Origin: Ovis canadensis
Lineage: Eukaryota; Chordata; Mammalia; Artiodactyla; Bovidae
Length of the DNA: 64,000 bases
Assembly (NCBI RefSeq): GCF_042477335.2
Contig: NC_091256.1
Span: forward strand, 42,921,001-42,985,000
Direction of reading: 5' to 3'
Part shown: positions 43,801 to 56,912 of the stretch, in pieces
How the letters are laid out: each line of letters starts with the position of its first letter
Position numbering within the stretch: the stretch's first letter is position 1
Translations under genes and position numbers: made by a program
Notes under the pieces: model-generated
What the model saw: only the letters and a program-made list of their open reading frames with translations
Database searches by the model: none
What the model was told of the DNA's origin: nothing

Positions 43801-46800
43801 AAAATTTAAAACCATGACCTTAACATTAATTTAAAATTTATAAGCTTATACATTTGAACAGGTAATAACCTAATTTAAATTCTGCCAATCAGGTGTGCGA
43901 TTTTATTTGGTGGTCACAGTAGTGACTTTCAACCATGGAAATAGCTGGACCTCAGAAAATAGCTTTAGGTAGGAGGGTAATGGCTAACAAAGATAACCCT
44001 TAAGTGAGAGTATATACATACATACATATGTATACTTTGACATCCTAGCCAATCAGAGATTCAGGTGATAGGTTACTGTTTAGTTTGCCCAAGGAATTTA
44101 GTCCATGAGGAATAGTAAACTGAACATAGGTAGAAATATTACTCAAAAGGTTAACCCAGAATACTCAAAAAGGTAACACCTGTACATGGTGTGATCAGGT
44201 TGAGAATGTGCTGTTCATGTGAGAAGCTGAATAAGTACTGTTTGACACGTAGACAGTTGGTAGTTTCCCTTGTGATTGTGGATCCAATATTATGGGAGTA
44301 AATGTTGCAGGTGACTGTTAGGCCAGGACATCTGTAATCTCTGGTTTAGATGAGTTATTGGGACAAGAACTTAATGTAGTCAATTCTAATTACTTAGGAA
44401 TATTGTAATTTTTTTCTCCTTATACTAGGAATCAACATAAACTTGGATCTTGACAAGGAACAGGGGTTTTGCTTTTAAATAGGATTTGTTGGTATGAGAA
44501 ACAGTTGAAAGTGATAGCATAATAACAGTCCAGGTAGATGGATATGGAAAGGTTCAGTTCCTTAAATATTTCAGTTAAAATCAGTGCTACACCAGTGGCA
44601 CAGCAGTTACTACTTCGAATGTTCAGTTCACCTTGGGTGTCTGCCCAAGCGGACATTCTGTAGGGACGACAGGCTTGGAAAACCAGCGTCACGTTTGGAA
44701 CCTGTGAACACCCAACTGCTTGTTGCGTGTTCTTCCTGCCAGTCCTCTAATAATCCCATTACATGATCTTACAGGAAGTAAAATTAGTTTTGGCTAGTAA
44801 AATATTTCACACTTGCCAAGCACTTGAGAAGCATTGCCACAAATTCGCATCAGCCGAAAAATATTTTAAAAATAAAAGTAATCAAGAACTTTGAGACAGG
44901 CACTGTAGACAGCTTCAAAAGTATTCAGGCATACATAGAATAGGAACAGTTGAAGCTTACTTGAATGACAGGATACTCATTTACCTTAGCTATTATTAAG
45001 GTACCCTTTTAGTTGTAGTTAAGGGAGATGGGAGAGTCATGGTCAAGAAAAACAAGATTCCAACTTACTTGTTTTTTTGGTTTTTTAAATAAAGCAAAAG
45101 ATAATGTGCTGATTTAAGTTTCATCTCCTTTTCCTTAGTCTGTCCATGTGAATGTGCTGTGTGGAAGAGTAAAAGGGTCCAAGTAAATGTGTTCCAGTGA
45201 TTCCAATAGGTATTCCAAATTAATTGCTGCTTGTACGTTTAACAATTGTTATATTGGGCTTCCAGGGTCTCACCTTAACTAGAACTCTTTAAAAAAGACA
45301 GGGGAAAGGGAGAAATTAGTAACTAGGTGGGTAGATCTATCTAATTAGAAGGGAAAAAAAGTTCTAATAGCTCCTTTGTATACCTGAAATGTGAAGCATA
45401 TTCAGTAGAATGTTAGTTGGTGGTCCTCTTGCAGAGTGCAAATAGAGCCAAGTCCTTTTAAGATTATCTCATTCTAATGGTTCAACATCCTTTTGTGTAA
45501 TGTTCTGTATGTTTCAACACCCTACTTGTAGTTTAAATACTTAACTATTCTAATGCAAAGAGATCTAGAATGCTTATGTCCTTGGGTTCCCACAATCCTG
45601 CAACTATCGTAAATGCACAAATAAGCAGTTTATAAAAACTTGGAAAACCATCTTTTGGATAATGAAGTGATGTACATTTATATCAAAAGTCCAGTAAATC
45701 AGGAATTGAAATCTAAGATAAGGACTTTGATTATGCTAGTTCAGAAGCATGTATGAAACTTAGAAGAAATTTTCCTCACTACATACTTCAGAATAATGTG
45801 TTTTGGTGAAATGAGAGGACTTGGGTGCTACACTGACAGGAAATAAAAAGATCAGGATTTCCTCAGTGAAATAGTTTTATTCTGTCAAAACAGTCTCTTC
45901 ATGGCTTTTGAAGAGCAGACAGCTTGGAGTAAAAGGTATAATTCACAATCCTTCCTTTTATTAGAGAAAACCATAAACTAGGAAAATGTTTTTAAAGCAG
46001 GCTTAGAATTTAGATAGTAAAACATGTTTCATTTCACATGACTTGTCCTCTGGGCCTAAGGAGGAACATTTTAATGAAAATTCACCCTGTAAGAAACCAG
46101 TTTGTGTTGATTTGAATATCCTAAGGGTGGGCCATAAAATAGGTGTTTCCTAACTTATAGAACTCTGGAAATTATTCTTAGAAAAAAGGTGGAACAGGTA
46201 ACTGCCCATGTGAATATTAGTGAACAAGAGAAACCTTTGACTTTATAATATAGTCAGTGGTAGTTTTCTCAAGACAAAAATACAAATACTTGGGAAGCGT
46301 ATAATCTCTAGAAAATAAAAGGCGAATGCAGTGGTCGAAAAGACTCATAAAATGTTTGCAACACTGATGAGTAGAGCCTACATTATAAACTTTGAAATGT
46401 AATACTTTGAAAAATACTGTGTAAGTTAATTTGTCCCTGAAGCGTCTCTTTGCAGAGAAAATTTACGTATTGAACTTAATGCACACACACAAAAATACCC
46501 TGTGTGAGATGCCAGTATTTGGGTGGTAGAAGATAACACTGACCTGATTGGATGACCAATGGACCATATTTTTAAGATGCTTCCAAAAGATATTTTATTC
46601 TAGAGGACCATTAAAAACTACAATTAAAACAATCATTGTACTTTTTCTACTTTCCTCATTAAGGTATTCTGCTTTCCCAAAGTCATGTACCTTACATGAC
46701 TTAAGGGGTGCCTTAATCCCCATCCACCAGATTTTTACCTAGGAATAGAAGGATTCAAACCCTATTTGATACCTAGCATTTTGCTGAAAAGTGTGCATAA

Positions 46801-48280
46801 ACAGGAATCCTGAATTTATTATATAGACCTCCTCGCATTATAAAAGTGAAGCAAAGGGAAACCAGCGATGGAGTAGAGGTACGTAGACTGGAGAGATGCT
46901 TGCAACTAATGGTACTAGGGATAGTCAAATTTGTTGGCAAACTTGCTCAATATAAATCAAGTCCAGAGAATAGTTAATTTTAAAAACCCTGAGGTTCTTT
47001 TATTGAAAGGTAAAACAAGGAAAAAGGGGTGGGGGGATGAGGGGGACTGCATAAAGCACTTAAAGATAGTAGGTATGATAGATGAGCCACAAAAAATTTT
47101 AAACCTACTAATGACGACAATTCTATTTTAATCAGCTATTTAGCTGGTACCTACTGCTATATCACGTAGTGTGAAAAATCGGATTTAATGGAATAATGAA
47201 GCAGTGCAGCTGAAGCCTTCATGTGGGCCTGGAAGGTAGGTTACTCTTTCAGCTTAAGTGTGAAAAGCATGTAAGCTTCTGGATGAGAGGGATTAGTGAA
47301 AGTTTAATAATTCAACTGATTGTTAACTGCTTTATGCCAGACACTTTATTGGGAATGTAAAGATAAAAATTGACAGAGTTCTTAGCTATAGTCAGTGACC
47401 AATGAAAGTGTCTACCACTGTTGGTGTAACAGATGAAACAAACTAATATGAGAGCCTAAATGAGATGATGAACCTAATTCTAGATGTCGGTGAGCAACAG
47501 GAAATAGGAAATAGGAGAAGGGCACTCTTAAGTGAAACGGAAAAGTGAGCAGAGGTGAGTTCGGTTCGTGATGAGCCAGAGGTACATCGGCAGTGGGACT
47601 GGCAGCATTTAGCAGCTTGAAGTTGGATGGCAGAGCGGAGGATTGGACTGGAGGAGCCAGAAGTGGAAGTGTCAGGATCAACCTGGAGGCCCTATTGAAA
47701 GTATCTAACAGCAATGTGTGACACAGGCCTAGAGCGTGTTATGTGGTCCAGTAGTTCATTTTGTATCATCCTAGTAGTACAAGAAGAAAATGTGCTAATA
47801 CTGTAAATTTATGAAATGACATTTGAAAAGTAATCCAAATAAGTATTTAAACCTCTGTTTTTATCCAGGTCTCCAGTTTGTGCAGTCTGTCTTCTGTGAA
47901 AATGAATTAACCTTGTTACTGGTGAAGGCCTTGGAAATTTTTGCCGGCCGAGAGATTTTTCTCTTAACTTGGGGTAAGATTTAATAATAGTGTGCTAGAG
48001 CTGGAAGGGATTTAGTTAATCAATTGGCCTGATTTTATATGTTATTAAAATATGATCAGTTGTCATCAGTTTCCCACCTATCCCACCCTTTAGAACAAAT
48101 GGCTGTCACATCATGGAACTGTTCACATAGCTACTCAGGTCAATTTGAATAATGTAGACTGCACTGAGCTTTGATTTATGCCAGTAACAGGAGGCAGGTG
48201 ATCTTGCGAAACTTGGTTCCCCAGTCAGTGTTCAAGGTTCTCCCTGTGGTGGTGGCCAGATAATTAAGATCAATAAAGAT
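40826..48280. other. Long noncoding gap between HNRNPU and COX20
   Basis: About 7.5 kb of A/T-rich DNA with no reading frame of interest and no ruminant SINE or BovB. It could hold extended HNRNPU 3' UTR or an antisense noncoding RNA; human HNRNPU has an antisense lncRNA, HNRNPU-AS1. I could not identify exons of such an RNA here. Confidence 0.45.
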
Positions 48281-48287
48281 CAGAACA

Positions 48288-48413
48288 GTGGTCCCCAACT
48301 TTTTTGGCACCAGGGACTGGTTTCGTGGAAGTCAACTGTTCACCTCCTGCTGTGCGGCCCAGTTCCTAATAGGCCATGAACCAGTATTGATCCTGGGGTT
48401 GGGGATCCCAGAT
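48288..48413. mobile_element. Nonautonomous hAT-like DNA transposon remnant
   Basis: The end CAGTGGTCCCCAAC and the opposite end GTTGGGGATCCCAG are imperfect inverted repeats (11 of 14 match). The interior 'GGCACCAGGGACTGGTTTCG' and 'CACCTCCTGCTGTGCGGCCC' fits a known mammalian MER family. No clear 8-bp duplication is visible. Confidence 0.7.
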
Positions 48414-48815
48414 TTTGTCTACATGCTTGACAGTGTCACTCATGATACGGATGGTATTTGATAAACCATAAACACTAGTGTACCCTAAGCCATAAGAAGG
48501 TGGGCATAGGAAGGAAAATGGTACTTTTCTTATGAAGTGAACTGGAGCAAGCCCTACCTCTCCTAAAAAGAGGCACAAAATAAGAACAATGTAAGTCTTC
48601 AAGACATCTTTCTTCCTCTATTTAGTTAACCATGATGATCAATAGGCCCAGGAATAATGCTGTAATTCTATCCACCAGTGTTCATTCCTTAACCAGGAAG
48701 GCCTCTAAGCTTGTGTTTTAAGTATTGATATTTACTAAAACCAAAAATGGATGAATGAATGAGTGAATGCTCTGGGCTTAGTTGGGTGCTTTTTTTTTTT
48801 TTTAATGGCAGTCAA

Positions 48816-48821
48816 TTTATT
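48816..48821 (-). terminator. COX20 candidate polyadenylation signal
   Basis: AATAAA on the minus strand (TTTATT on +). It is about 680 nt downstream of the COX20 stop. An A-rich run (minus) follows at about 48,790-48,803. A nearer candidate lies at 49,382-49,387, so a shorter 3' UTR is also possible. Confidence 0.45.
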
Positions 48822-49495
48822 ATTATAAATGTCTTTACATAATAGAACAACATGTGTTTAACTTTGCAATTCTTCCTTTGCATCACACAAGTTTCAGAAG
48901 ATATTTTTATGCATGCCATGTGCAAGTTTAAATTCTACTTAAAAATAAAAACCCTGCATACTTCCAAGAAATATTTAGAGCAGCTAAAAAAATCACATTT
49001 CCTTTCTGAGAGATAACTCACCTGTTAAAATGGGAGAATACAGTCAAGCAATGGGTACATTTTAAAAGTAACAATTGGAAAGCGATCCATTAGTTTCAAG
49101 TCTGATATAAAGTCTCTGATAGAGATCAGAAAGTATCCCTTCATTTTTAACAGGGTACAGTAATGCAGTTGTGACTTGTTTTTAAGGCAAGTTTTAACAT
49201 CCAACTGAGATTTCTTGAGACAGGTGTACTCACTGCTTACTATAAGCAAACACTTTTCTAAGCAAGTTAAACACAAAGATTATTTGAAGTGAGTCCATCA
49301 TGCTATATGGACAGTAGATACAGAGCCAGAATAAGTTTGTAAATACTGACACGTGTAAAAAAGACTGCAGCTTACACATACTTTATTTACTTGATTGAAA
49401 GCTGTCTTATGGTACATAAAACGTTCTCTGTAGTTCATCTCAGCTTTGTTCACAATGAAGTGAATTGTATCTGGGTTTTCTATGCTCAAGACTGC

Positions 49496-52400
49496 TCAAT
49501 TGCCGCTGCTGCCGCCATTGGTCTGTTTTCTTGCAGGATCAAGGTGGGTACTTTCGTATAAAATCTTGTTTTTAATTCCTTCTCTGGCAAGTCTTTCCTG
49601 GATTCTTAGCTTTGCATAATTATACCTACAGTGGAACCTAGTAAGGAGAACGTGAATAAATTACCAATACCATACCTATGGGAACTAATTTGAAATTTTT
49701 AAAAGCTTACAGATGACTGTCAGTGGTACCATAGGCAGGGATGAAGTGAGCATTAGGATAAAAGGTTGAGGCCTTCCTAAATGAAGTATAAACCCTGACA
49801 TGGCATTAATGCAGTGTCTGATGTCACATTCATCTGTTCATTTGACAAATGACACAAAACACTTGTGTATATATACATATTTAAAAGATTAAAGGCATTC
49901 CAGCAATATCATTTTGTAAGATAATCTTCAGTAAGGGTGGGAATTTCCCAGTGGGAGATTGCTGAGTATAGCATGTGCTTTGGAATTAGATTAACCTGTT
50001 AAAATCTTCTTGAATACTTAACACTCATACCAGCATCCTAAAGTCACCACGATAAATCCTCCTACTCCAACGTCACATGATCTTCTAATTCTGCCTGTCG
50101 AAAGGAATCATAAACACTGTAATCGGGATTGTGATACTTCATCTAGAACAAAACTGTAAACACATAAGTGTTTTATACATGAAGAAAAACAGATATACTC
50201 ACTAGTTAACAAAAAATGTCCAAGGCCAGCCACAACAGATCCTAATGAGCCATATAATACCGAATCCCGTGCACAGGGAATGTTTTCAACATCTAAAATT
50301 CCTAGGAGTTTAAAGGGCTAGGAAAAATAAAAGATTACATTGAGTAAAAGAATATTTTACTTCAGGGTGGTTTGGCAAAGATTAAAAACAAACCATCCTG
50401 CTTTGGTATCTAATATGAATGAATCTAAAATGTAAACTTTGAGAATTTGACCAGAAAGTACTAAGTAGTAGAGTAAATTACACCTGAATAGATTATGGTA
50501 TCATGCTTATGCCATAATTTGTTAATCAGCTGGTTTGGGGATCGGGGCATTACATTATTTCATGAGTTTTTAAAATATCTATGGAATCTCTTGGGGATTT
50601 GGCTATCACTGAAGGTAAAAAAGCAGCATAATTATAATTTGAGAAACAGATGGGAAAGTGAAATTGTTCTAACCATGTTACTTATAATATTTAGTATACT
50701 GTTTTAAATTCCTTTAAGGATGACTGCAGATTTTATCTGTGTTAACTAGTAACAGCACTTCAGTTTTGTTTATAATAAAAAATACTTTGACAAGTCTTTT
50801 GTCTGTTTCCTTGCCTGTGATACGAAGTTGCACTTGATTTTATTTAGTTGCACTTGATTTTATTTCTTTGTTGAAGTACATAGTAACCACATCTAGATGT
50901 GATGAAAAAAAGTGGAAATCTAAGAGGGATTTTAGTCTCAGCTCTGCCACTAACTTCTGTAACCTGTAGGGTATTATTTTTTATTTGGCCTGCAGTCTGT
51001 AATGAAGGGGTTCGGCTAGGTGATAATTTAAGTTCTTTCAAGTGCTAAAATGGTTTTTAAATTCTTTATACAGTCTACATTGGATTTATGGATTTGTTCT
51101 CCCTCTTTGAAAAATACTGCCACTTTAAGTGTGACATTTTCAACCTGACGACTTGTCGCTCTCACTGTGCTTTGGGGTTGGGGCGGGGCAGACATTTTTA
51201 AAGTCACACTAAATGTATTCCTGCAGCACTCTCCTGTTCATTTGGGGGAAAATTTTTTTTTTCAGTAATCTAACTTTTAAAAAGGAAGTTGCTTGCCCAT
51301 TGTTAGGAATGAGATGATACCTAGATGGTAATATACTATAAGGGAAAAAGAAGACTGGATTGAAGAAATAGGGAAAGGACAGTGAAGGGCAAGTTAGATT
51401 CAAGGTTGAAACATAAAAGGTATTCTTGACTGTGTTTGCTTTGGCTAAAGCTTCTGCAGAAAAGACAATGTGACTTGGTTCCTAATAAAGCAAAAGTTAT
51501 ATACTCAGATCACTGTTTTTTTTCTACCTGTCCCCCGCCGCAACACGTTTGAATGCAGCAGGTGCTGCTTAAAGTTGGCAGACTCCAGTGGAAGGCTCTT
51601 CAGTACAAATCTTCGTATACAAGAGGTTGGGATTTAACTTCTGGGCTTTTCATTTAATTTAGCAAAAAAAAAAAAAAAAGATTGTTCCTTACCTTCAGGT
51701 CAAGAGCCCAGTGGCATTTATGGGCCCAGAGGGGAGGGTGTGAACTGTTCTGCAGGTAGGCCGTTGCCCTGGGTGAGGAGAGGGTGCTAGAAAGACTGAG
51801 ATTGGGGGTGGTGGTGTTTAATGTCAGGTCTTAGAAGCGAGACCAGCAGCTTCTATCAAGGGAGAATGTTAAGATGGCCTTCCCATTTAAGCAGAGAATG
51901 AAAGGAACCATTAAGTGTTAGCCACAGCACGCCAGACACTGCATATCCCTACCAAGACAGCACAAGCTCTTTCAAGGCATCTGGACCTTTTCATTTGGAT
52001 TCTCCTCCATAATGGAGTCCTAATGTAACCCCAGGATACACCAGAATGTGCCAACTTTTGTGGGGGGGGGGGGCACTTGGATAAAACAATCAAGTGCATT
52101 TCTTTGCCAGGTGTGTAAGTAAGTGGTGGCAGAGTGGAAGCCAGTTTGACCCTGAAAGCCTGTCATTTTCATTGGAGCATTTAACCCTTTCAAGGTTCAC
52201 ATATAAGGAGTAACAGAACTAAGGACATAACTGTAGATCTGCCTGTGTGCTTCATCACTTAAGTCCCAACTGATGCCAGACTTCTCCATGGAATTCTCCA
52301 GGCAAGAATACCAGAGTTGGGTGGGGTGCCGTGCTCTCCTCCAGGGAATTTTCTTAGGTCTACCTGCAGGCAGGTTCCTCACTGGTGCCACCCTGACTCA

Positions 52401-55301
52401 AAACTGGGTAAGGATATACTAAGATTTTTTTTCCCCTTTCCTAGTAAGAGAATTGTCACAGCCTCCTGATAAATTTGAAAGACCAGTGATGGCTTAAAAG
52501 CAAATATAGAATACTGTAATAAAAGTCTTGAGTTTCTACAATATATGATAGTATCTGAACTGTGAGTCTCAGAAATGGAAAGAATCTAAGCCTGAAGTCC
52601 TTTTGAAGTAGTTCTACTTGTAATGTTCAAGGGATTTAGCATTCCTCGTTTATTCCCTAGTGAAGTGAAGTCGCTCAGTCATGTCTGACTCTGCAACCCC
52701 ATGGACCGTAGCCTACAACGCTCCTCCATCCATGGGATTTTCCAGGCAAGAGTACTGGAGTGGGTTGCCATTTCCTTCTCCAGAGGATTTTCCCAACCCA
52801 GGGATCAAACCTGGGTCTCCCACATTGTTGGCAGATGCTTTACCATCTGAGCCACCAGGGAAGTCCTAAATAGTCTGCAAACTTAAGGCTCACCTGCTAT
52901 TAACAAAGCCTTTAAACAAAGAGATTATATGTTAGGGTAAACAAATATTTTAAGCTTAAATTTAAAAGGGCGACTTTACCAGCACACCTTGATGGAATTA
53001 GGAAAGCTCAAAAAGAAATTTCTAAACCAGAATGCCAATTTAATGATTTATAGAGAATAAGTCAAATTAAAGCTGCTTCATTTTCCACTGTTAACATGTA
53101 TCCTGCTCCATCAGTGCTCGTTTGCCTTTTATTTCCAAGGAGGAGCTGGCCCTACTACTTAAAACTAGTCCTCACTGTGCAGCTGATTACTCTTAAGGAC
53201 TTTGCTTCTAATGGTTATCCCTTACTTTAATTGCATTTGTTTTTCCTCTATTTAATAATCTCCAGTCTAGAAATATACAAATTACCCTCTCAGCACCGTG
53301 TTCCCCCAAGCCACCATCCCATTTTTCTGCTCTTTACTGCAAGACAGAGTTACCAATATGTGCTTCTGTCCACTTACAAACCTACCCTGCTTTTAACGCA
53401 GTTCAAGACATCCCCTACCCTCCACTGAAAGGGCACCACTGAGGTCTTCTAAAAGAGCCATTTTCCTAAATCCATCATACATCTCTGCACATGTAGCACA
53501 GATAATCATTTGACTTTGGAACATGTTCTTTGTTTCGCTTGAAATACAATATTAAAATTTTCTTTCATTGAATTTTCTTGTTTTTCAGTGGGTTAAACCA
53601 CCATCATGACCCTAAAATGACAGCAGTTACCTCTTATCAAAGGTGAACAATCATATATACAAGGGATAAAGAGGCCCACTGAAGATCCCAGTGTCTTCAC
53701 AAAGCCGTCTGGAATTTTGTGTTTGAAGTTAGATGCCTCTTGAAATACTCGTGTCAAACAAGGGTACCTTTTGTTCTACTAAAGCGTATTCCAAATGGCA
53801 TGTGAGACACGAAAAACAAAAGGCACCAAGACAGACTGGCAAACTGATAATAACTGTGGAAGCAATTTATCCAACGTTTGTTCATAACCATTGATGATCT
53901 AGGCCAAATTTACTGTTAAAATTTTATTTTTTGGTTGAGCCACGTCACATGTGGGATCTTAGTTCCCCAATCAGGAACTGCACCCCACCCCCCACGCCCC
54001 CCGCACTGGAAGCTGGAGGGAAGTGTCTCATCTAGGGCAAATTTAGATGGAAAATTCCCCAGAGCGGCAAGAACACTGAAGAAGCAATCAAAATTCTCAA
54101 GCTGAGCAGATCGAGATCTACAGATTTGGTGCAGTGTGGCAGAGTGGGTCTAACATAAATATTTGTGACTAACTGATCCAACGTTAATCTCTGGTTTACG
54201 ATGTATAAATTTTTTTCTTTCTGCATATTTTTTACGAGCACTTAATCTGCATTGAGGATATAAAAATTGGATTCCTACTCTTAAGGAAGACAAGACATAA
54301 ATTAACTTCCAGTATAATGCTGTAATGATAACAGCTATGTACAAGGTGTCAGGGAGATGAGGACAGAAGCACCTCAGCTACCTTTGGGGAGTCGGGAAGC
54401 CCTTGCCAGAGATAGCCCTGTTGAGCTTTAATACACTTGGAGAGGAAAGCATGATAACAGTCACAGAGACTGAACAGTTAAGAGTTGGGTGAGGAGCTTT
54501 ATACGCTTCCCAGGTGGCACTGGTGGTAAAGAACCTGCCTGCCAATGCAGGCGACCTGAGACTCGGGTTCCATCCCTGGGAGGGCATGGCAACCCACTCC
54601 ATTACATCATAGATTGAGAAATTCGATTTACCCTGAAAGCAGTGGGCTGTTACAGCTGAGTTTTAAGCAAATGTAAAGTGATCCATTTTACAGGGTAGCC
54701 CACAAAGACAACTGTCGATGATGGGCTGAGAAGGCAAAGCAGGACACGAATGCAAGCCAGCGAAGCTGCTGGCTGCACATAATTATGCCAACTTCACCTG
54801 GTTGACTGAAAACTAGTTAACGGGAAACAATCGCACATCTTTTCATATGATTCTCCTGCTCTGGATATAAATTCACTCGAATATAGCAAAGTGTTCATTA
54901 TCAGCATTTGCCCATTCCTCCATGTTAAAGTATACAGCCTTAGCACCTGTCCTCAGGGTACTTTAAAATCACTATTAGCCAATTACAATATGAGGCGCCT
55001 CTCAGCAAAACTTTCTTTCCACAGGGACGAGTCTTGGGGCCTGCAGTAAGTCATCGGTATCGGTCCTCTCATCCTCCTAGTTTGGGTCACTTGAATCGTG
55101 TCACGATAAATATGGGCTGTACTACTGCAGAGAAGCTAATGACACGTGCTCCTATCCAGGGTCTCCCAGCTTCAGAAACTGTGTCCTTACCCGCCGCCCG
55201 CCCGCACCCCACGCCCGCCCGCGTACCCCGCCGCCCCTCGCCCGTCTTCCCCGAATTACCTTCCCCTTCTCGGGTTCCCCGGGCTCCGGCGCAGCCGCCA
55301 T
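49496..55301 (-). CDS. COX20: COX20, cytochrome c oxidase assembly factor
   Basis: Mitochondrial inner-membrane chaperone that stabilises newly made COX2 and hands it to the SCO copper-insertion factors during complex IV assembly. Coding exons (minus): 55260-55301, 50203-50317, 50031-50094, 49496-49637. They total 363 nt: 120 residues plus stop (human about 118). All junctions have GT-AG edges and agree in phase. Residues 1-14 come from exon 1 (MAAAPEPGEPEKGK). Membrane helices are likely at about 34-52 and 60-77, joined by the basic SRIRRSCD loop. The charged C-terminus ends in GGSSGN. Intron 1 is about 4.9 kb; introns 2 and 3 are 108 and 393 nt. It is convergent with HNRNPU. Frames of 60 or more codons miss this gene because its exons are short. 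Confidence 0.97.
50318..52272. other. COX20 intron 1, 3' half, no young repeats
   Basis: 50,930-51,050 resembles a MIR. A 16-A run lies at about 51,663-51,679, and a 12-G run at 52,062-52,073. No gene seen. Confidence 0.45.
52274..52396 (-). mobile_element. Diverged Bov-A/Bov-tA fragment, minus
   Basis: 'GGAATTCTCCAGGCAAGAAT' and 'GGCAGGTTCCTCACTGGTGCC' are reverse Bov-tA. This is the first ruminant SINE met after the repeat-free domain. Confidence 0.7.
52659..52866 (-). mobile_element. Bov-tA SINE, minus, in COX20 intron 1
   Basis: GTGAAGTGAAGTCGCTCAG tail and body, reverse head 'TGAGCCACCAGGGAAGTCC'. It has the same orientation as COX20 transcription. Confidence 0.92.
52867..53924. other. 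COX20 intron 1, middle part
   Basis: No exon, RNA gene or repeat that I recognise. Confidence 0.4.
53925..54008 (-). mobile_element. CHR-type SINE fragment, minus
   Basis: 'TTTATTTTTTGGTTGAGCCA' and 'GGGATCTTAGTTCCCCAATC', then a C-rich run. Confidence 0.55.
54507..54600 (+). mobile_element. Bov-tA SINE fragment, plus
   Basis: 'CTTCCCAGGTGGCACTGGTG' head, truncated in the Bov-A body at 'CAACCCACTCCA'. Confidence 0.8.
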
Positions 55302-56110
55302 GGGGACTGTCAGCGCCGCTGCCCCGCCCCGCCGCGACGGCCGCCGTGGGCGGCCGCCCGCCCCGCCCCGCCCCGCCCCGCCCCGCCCCGCCCCGCGCCT
55401 GCGTCCTCGCTGTCCGCCATTTTAGGGAACGTTTCCCAGTCTCCTAGGCGGCAACACCGGCTTTGCCGGTTACCTCGGGTGCGGCCGCCATTTCCTTTGT
55501 TCAGTTGAACGGATCACGTCTTCACTGGGGCTTTCCCCAGGTCGAAGGCCTGGAGAAGAGGCGAAGGAAGGCCAGGGAAGCAACCATGCACCCACGCTCT
55601 TGGCACTCGAGGCTGCGCCTTTTCCCGCCCTTGCTCCTCCTCCGTCTCCAACCGCCATTTCTAACCGTCGTCCGCGCGCGTGCTCTCGCTCGCGTGCTTG
55701 GACGCCGGGCGCGTGCGGCGGGGGCGGGCGGGGCCGCGCGGAGGAGCCGTGCGCGCCGCCGCCGCTTTGTCCTGCGGACGGGAACCCCCACCCCCCGCCC
55801 CCCCGAGCCGACGGCCCGGAAGTCGGCCCGTCCTGGCGTGCGGCCCGCGTCCCCTTGATGTCCTTTGTCCTCCCGCCCCGGGATGAGCCCGGGGCGGCCC
55901 TGGCAGCTCCACTCAGCCCTGGCCTCCGGGAAAGTGTGGTCTCGCGCCCACATCGCCTCCTCTCTTGCCTTGGTTTAATCAGGGAGTTGCTTTAAAATAG
56001 CGCCGCTCCTTTCGCTTGAAGGAGACTGGGGACAAAATGGAGGGAGTACCTCTTCAGTGAGGATGCGTCAAGACGTTTGTGCCCGGCGTGCAGGCGGGGA
56101 AAGGCGGGCG
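55180..56110 (-). promoter_or_regulatory. COX20 CpG-island promoter
   Basis: CpG-dense DNA around COX20 exon 1. YY1-like CCGCCATTT motifs lie near 55,411, 55,483 and 55,651, and GC boxes are numerous. No TATA box is evident. The long open frames on both strands (for example 55,034-55,447 +, 55,522-55,953 minus) are composition effects. A divergent noncoding transcript on + is possible but not shown. Confidence 0.75.
55357..55395 (-). repeat. GGGGC pentanucleotide repeat upstream of the COX20 ATG
   Basis: About eight CCCCG units on +, so GGGGC on the COX20 sense strand, 56-94 nt before the start codon. It may lie in the 5' UTR or core promoter. The G-runs could form a G-quadruplex and bind SP-family factors. 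Confidence 0.9.
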
Positions 56111-56800
56111 GGGTGAAGTGGAAAAAGGCCTGCGACACGCATTTTTGAATGTTAGGTAGTGTTCAACGTGTACCACTCCCTACGACTGCGGCTAAACCTG
56201 AAATCTGCATTTTAGCGGCAGCAGTCGTCTGATGCGAAATAGGGCTTGCCCGCTTTCTCAGCACTCTAAATAAGCACAAAGCAAATCCTTTCCCCGTATT
56301 TTTTCCTGTGCACCGTAAGGAAAATGTCCTTATCAAAACCTCATGCCTCTTATCTATCTATATATTTCAAAATAGATTCCTGGGAAGATGTTGAAGCTTT
56401 CGCGTGTATATTATTATTGTGTATAGTCATGCTGCAGTGCACAGAGTAATTGCTGCGTAAGGTTCGCGATGATTGTTTGCTACCATCTGTCATTAGTTGA
56501 GCGTTTTCTTACTCTTTACACTTTAGTGATCGTTTAATATCTTTCTACAATCTCAGTAAAACACTTAGTTTATGACTCATGTGTGTATGTGTGTGTTTTA
56601 AATAAGTAACTTCGGGGGAGATTAAGCTGGTTTAACATACTGCTCTAATATTAGTTAGGAAATAGAATAAATCTCACCCTGCCCATGATATCCTGCCAGT
56701 TTGGGGTTCTTAGCTGAAAATCCTTGCTAGCTATGCTTTGAAATCTTGGTCTGAAAGGTAGTATTTAAAGCAGTAATGGGCCATCAAAAGTGGAGAAGTG
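56111..56800. other. Upstream of COX20, no feature recognised
   Basis: Base composition falls to A/T-rich. No gene seen. Confidence 0.4.
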
Positions 56801-56802
56801 GC

Positions 56803-56912
56803 AAACCAGTCCAGTATTCTTGCCTGGAGAACTCCATAGACGGAGGAGCCTGAAGGGCTATATTCCATGGGGTCGCAAAGAGTAGGACACTACTGAGCGA
56901 CTAACATACAGT
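56803..56912 (+). mobile_element. Bov-A SINE fragment, plus
   Basis: 'CCAGTCCAGTATTCTTGCCT' to 'CACTACTGAGCGACTAACAT'. Confidence 0.85.

Noticed and set aside
55034-55953. Several 120-143 codon frames on both strands in the COX20 CpG island
   Set aside because: Low-complexity Pro/Arg/Ala frames driven by GC content. The real gene on the minus strand uses only 14 codons here.
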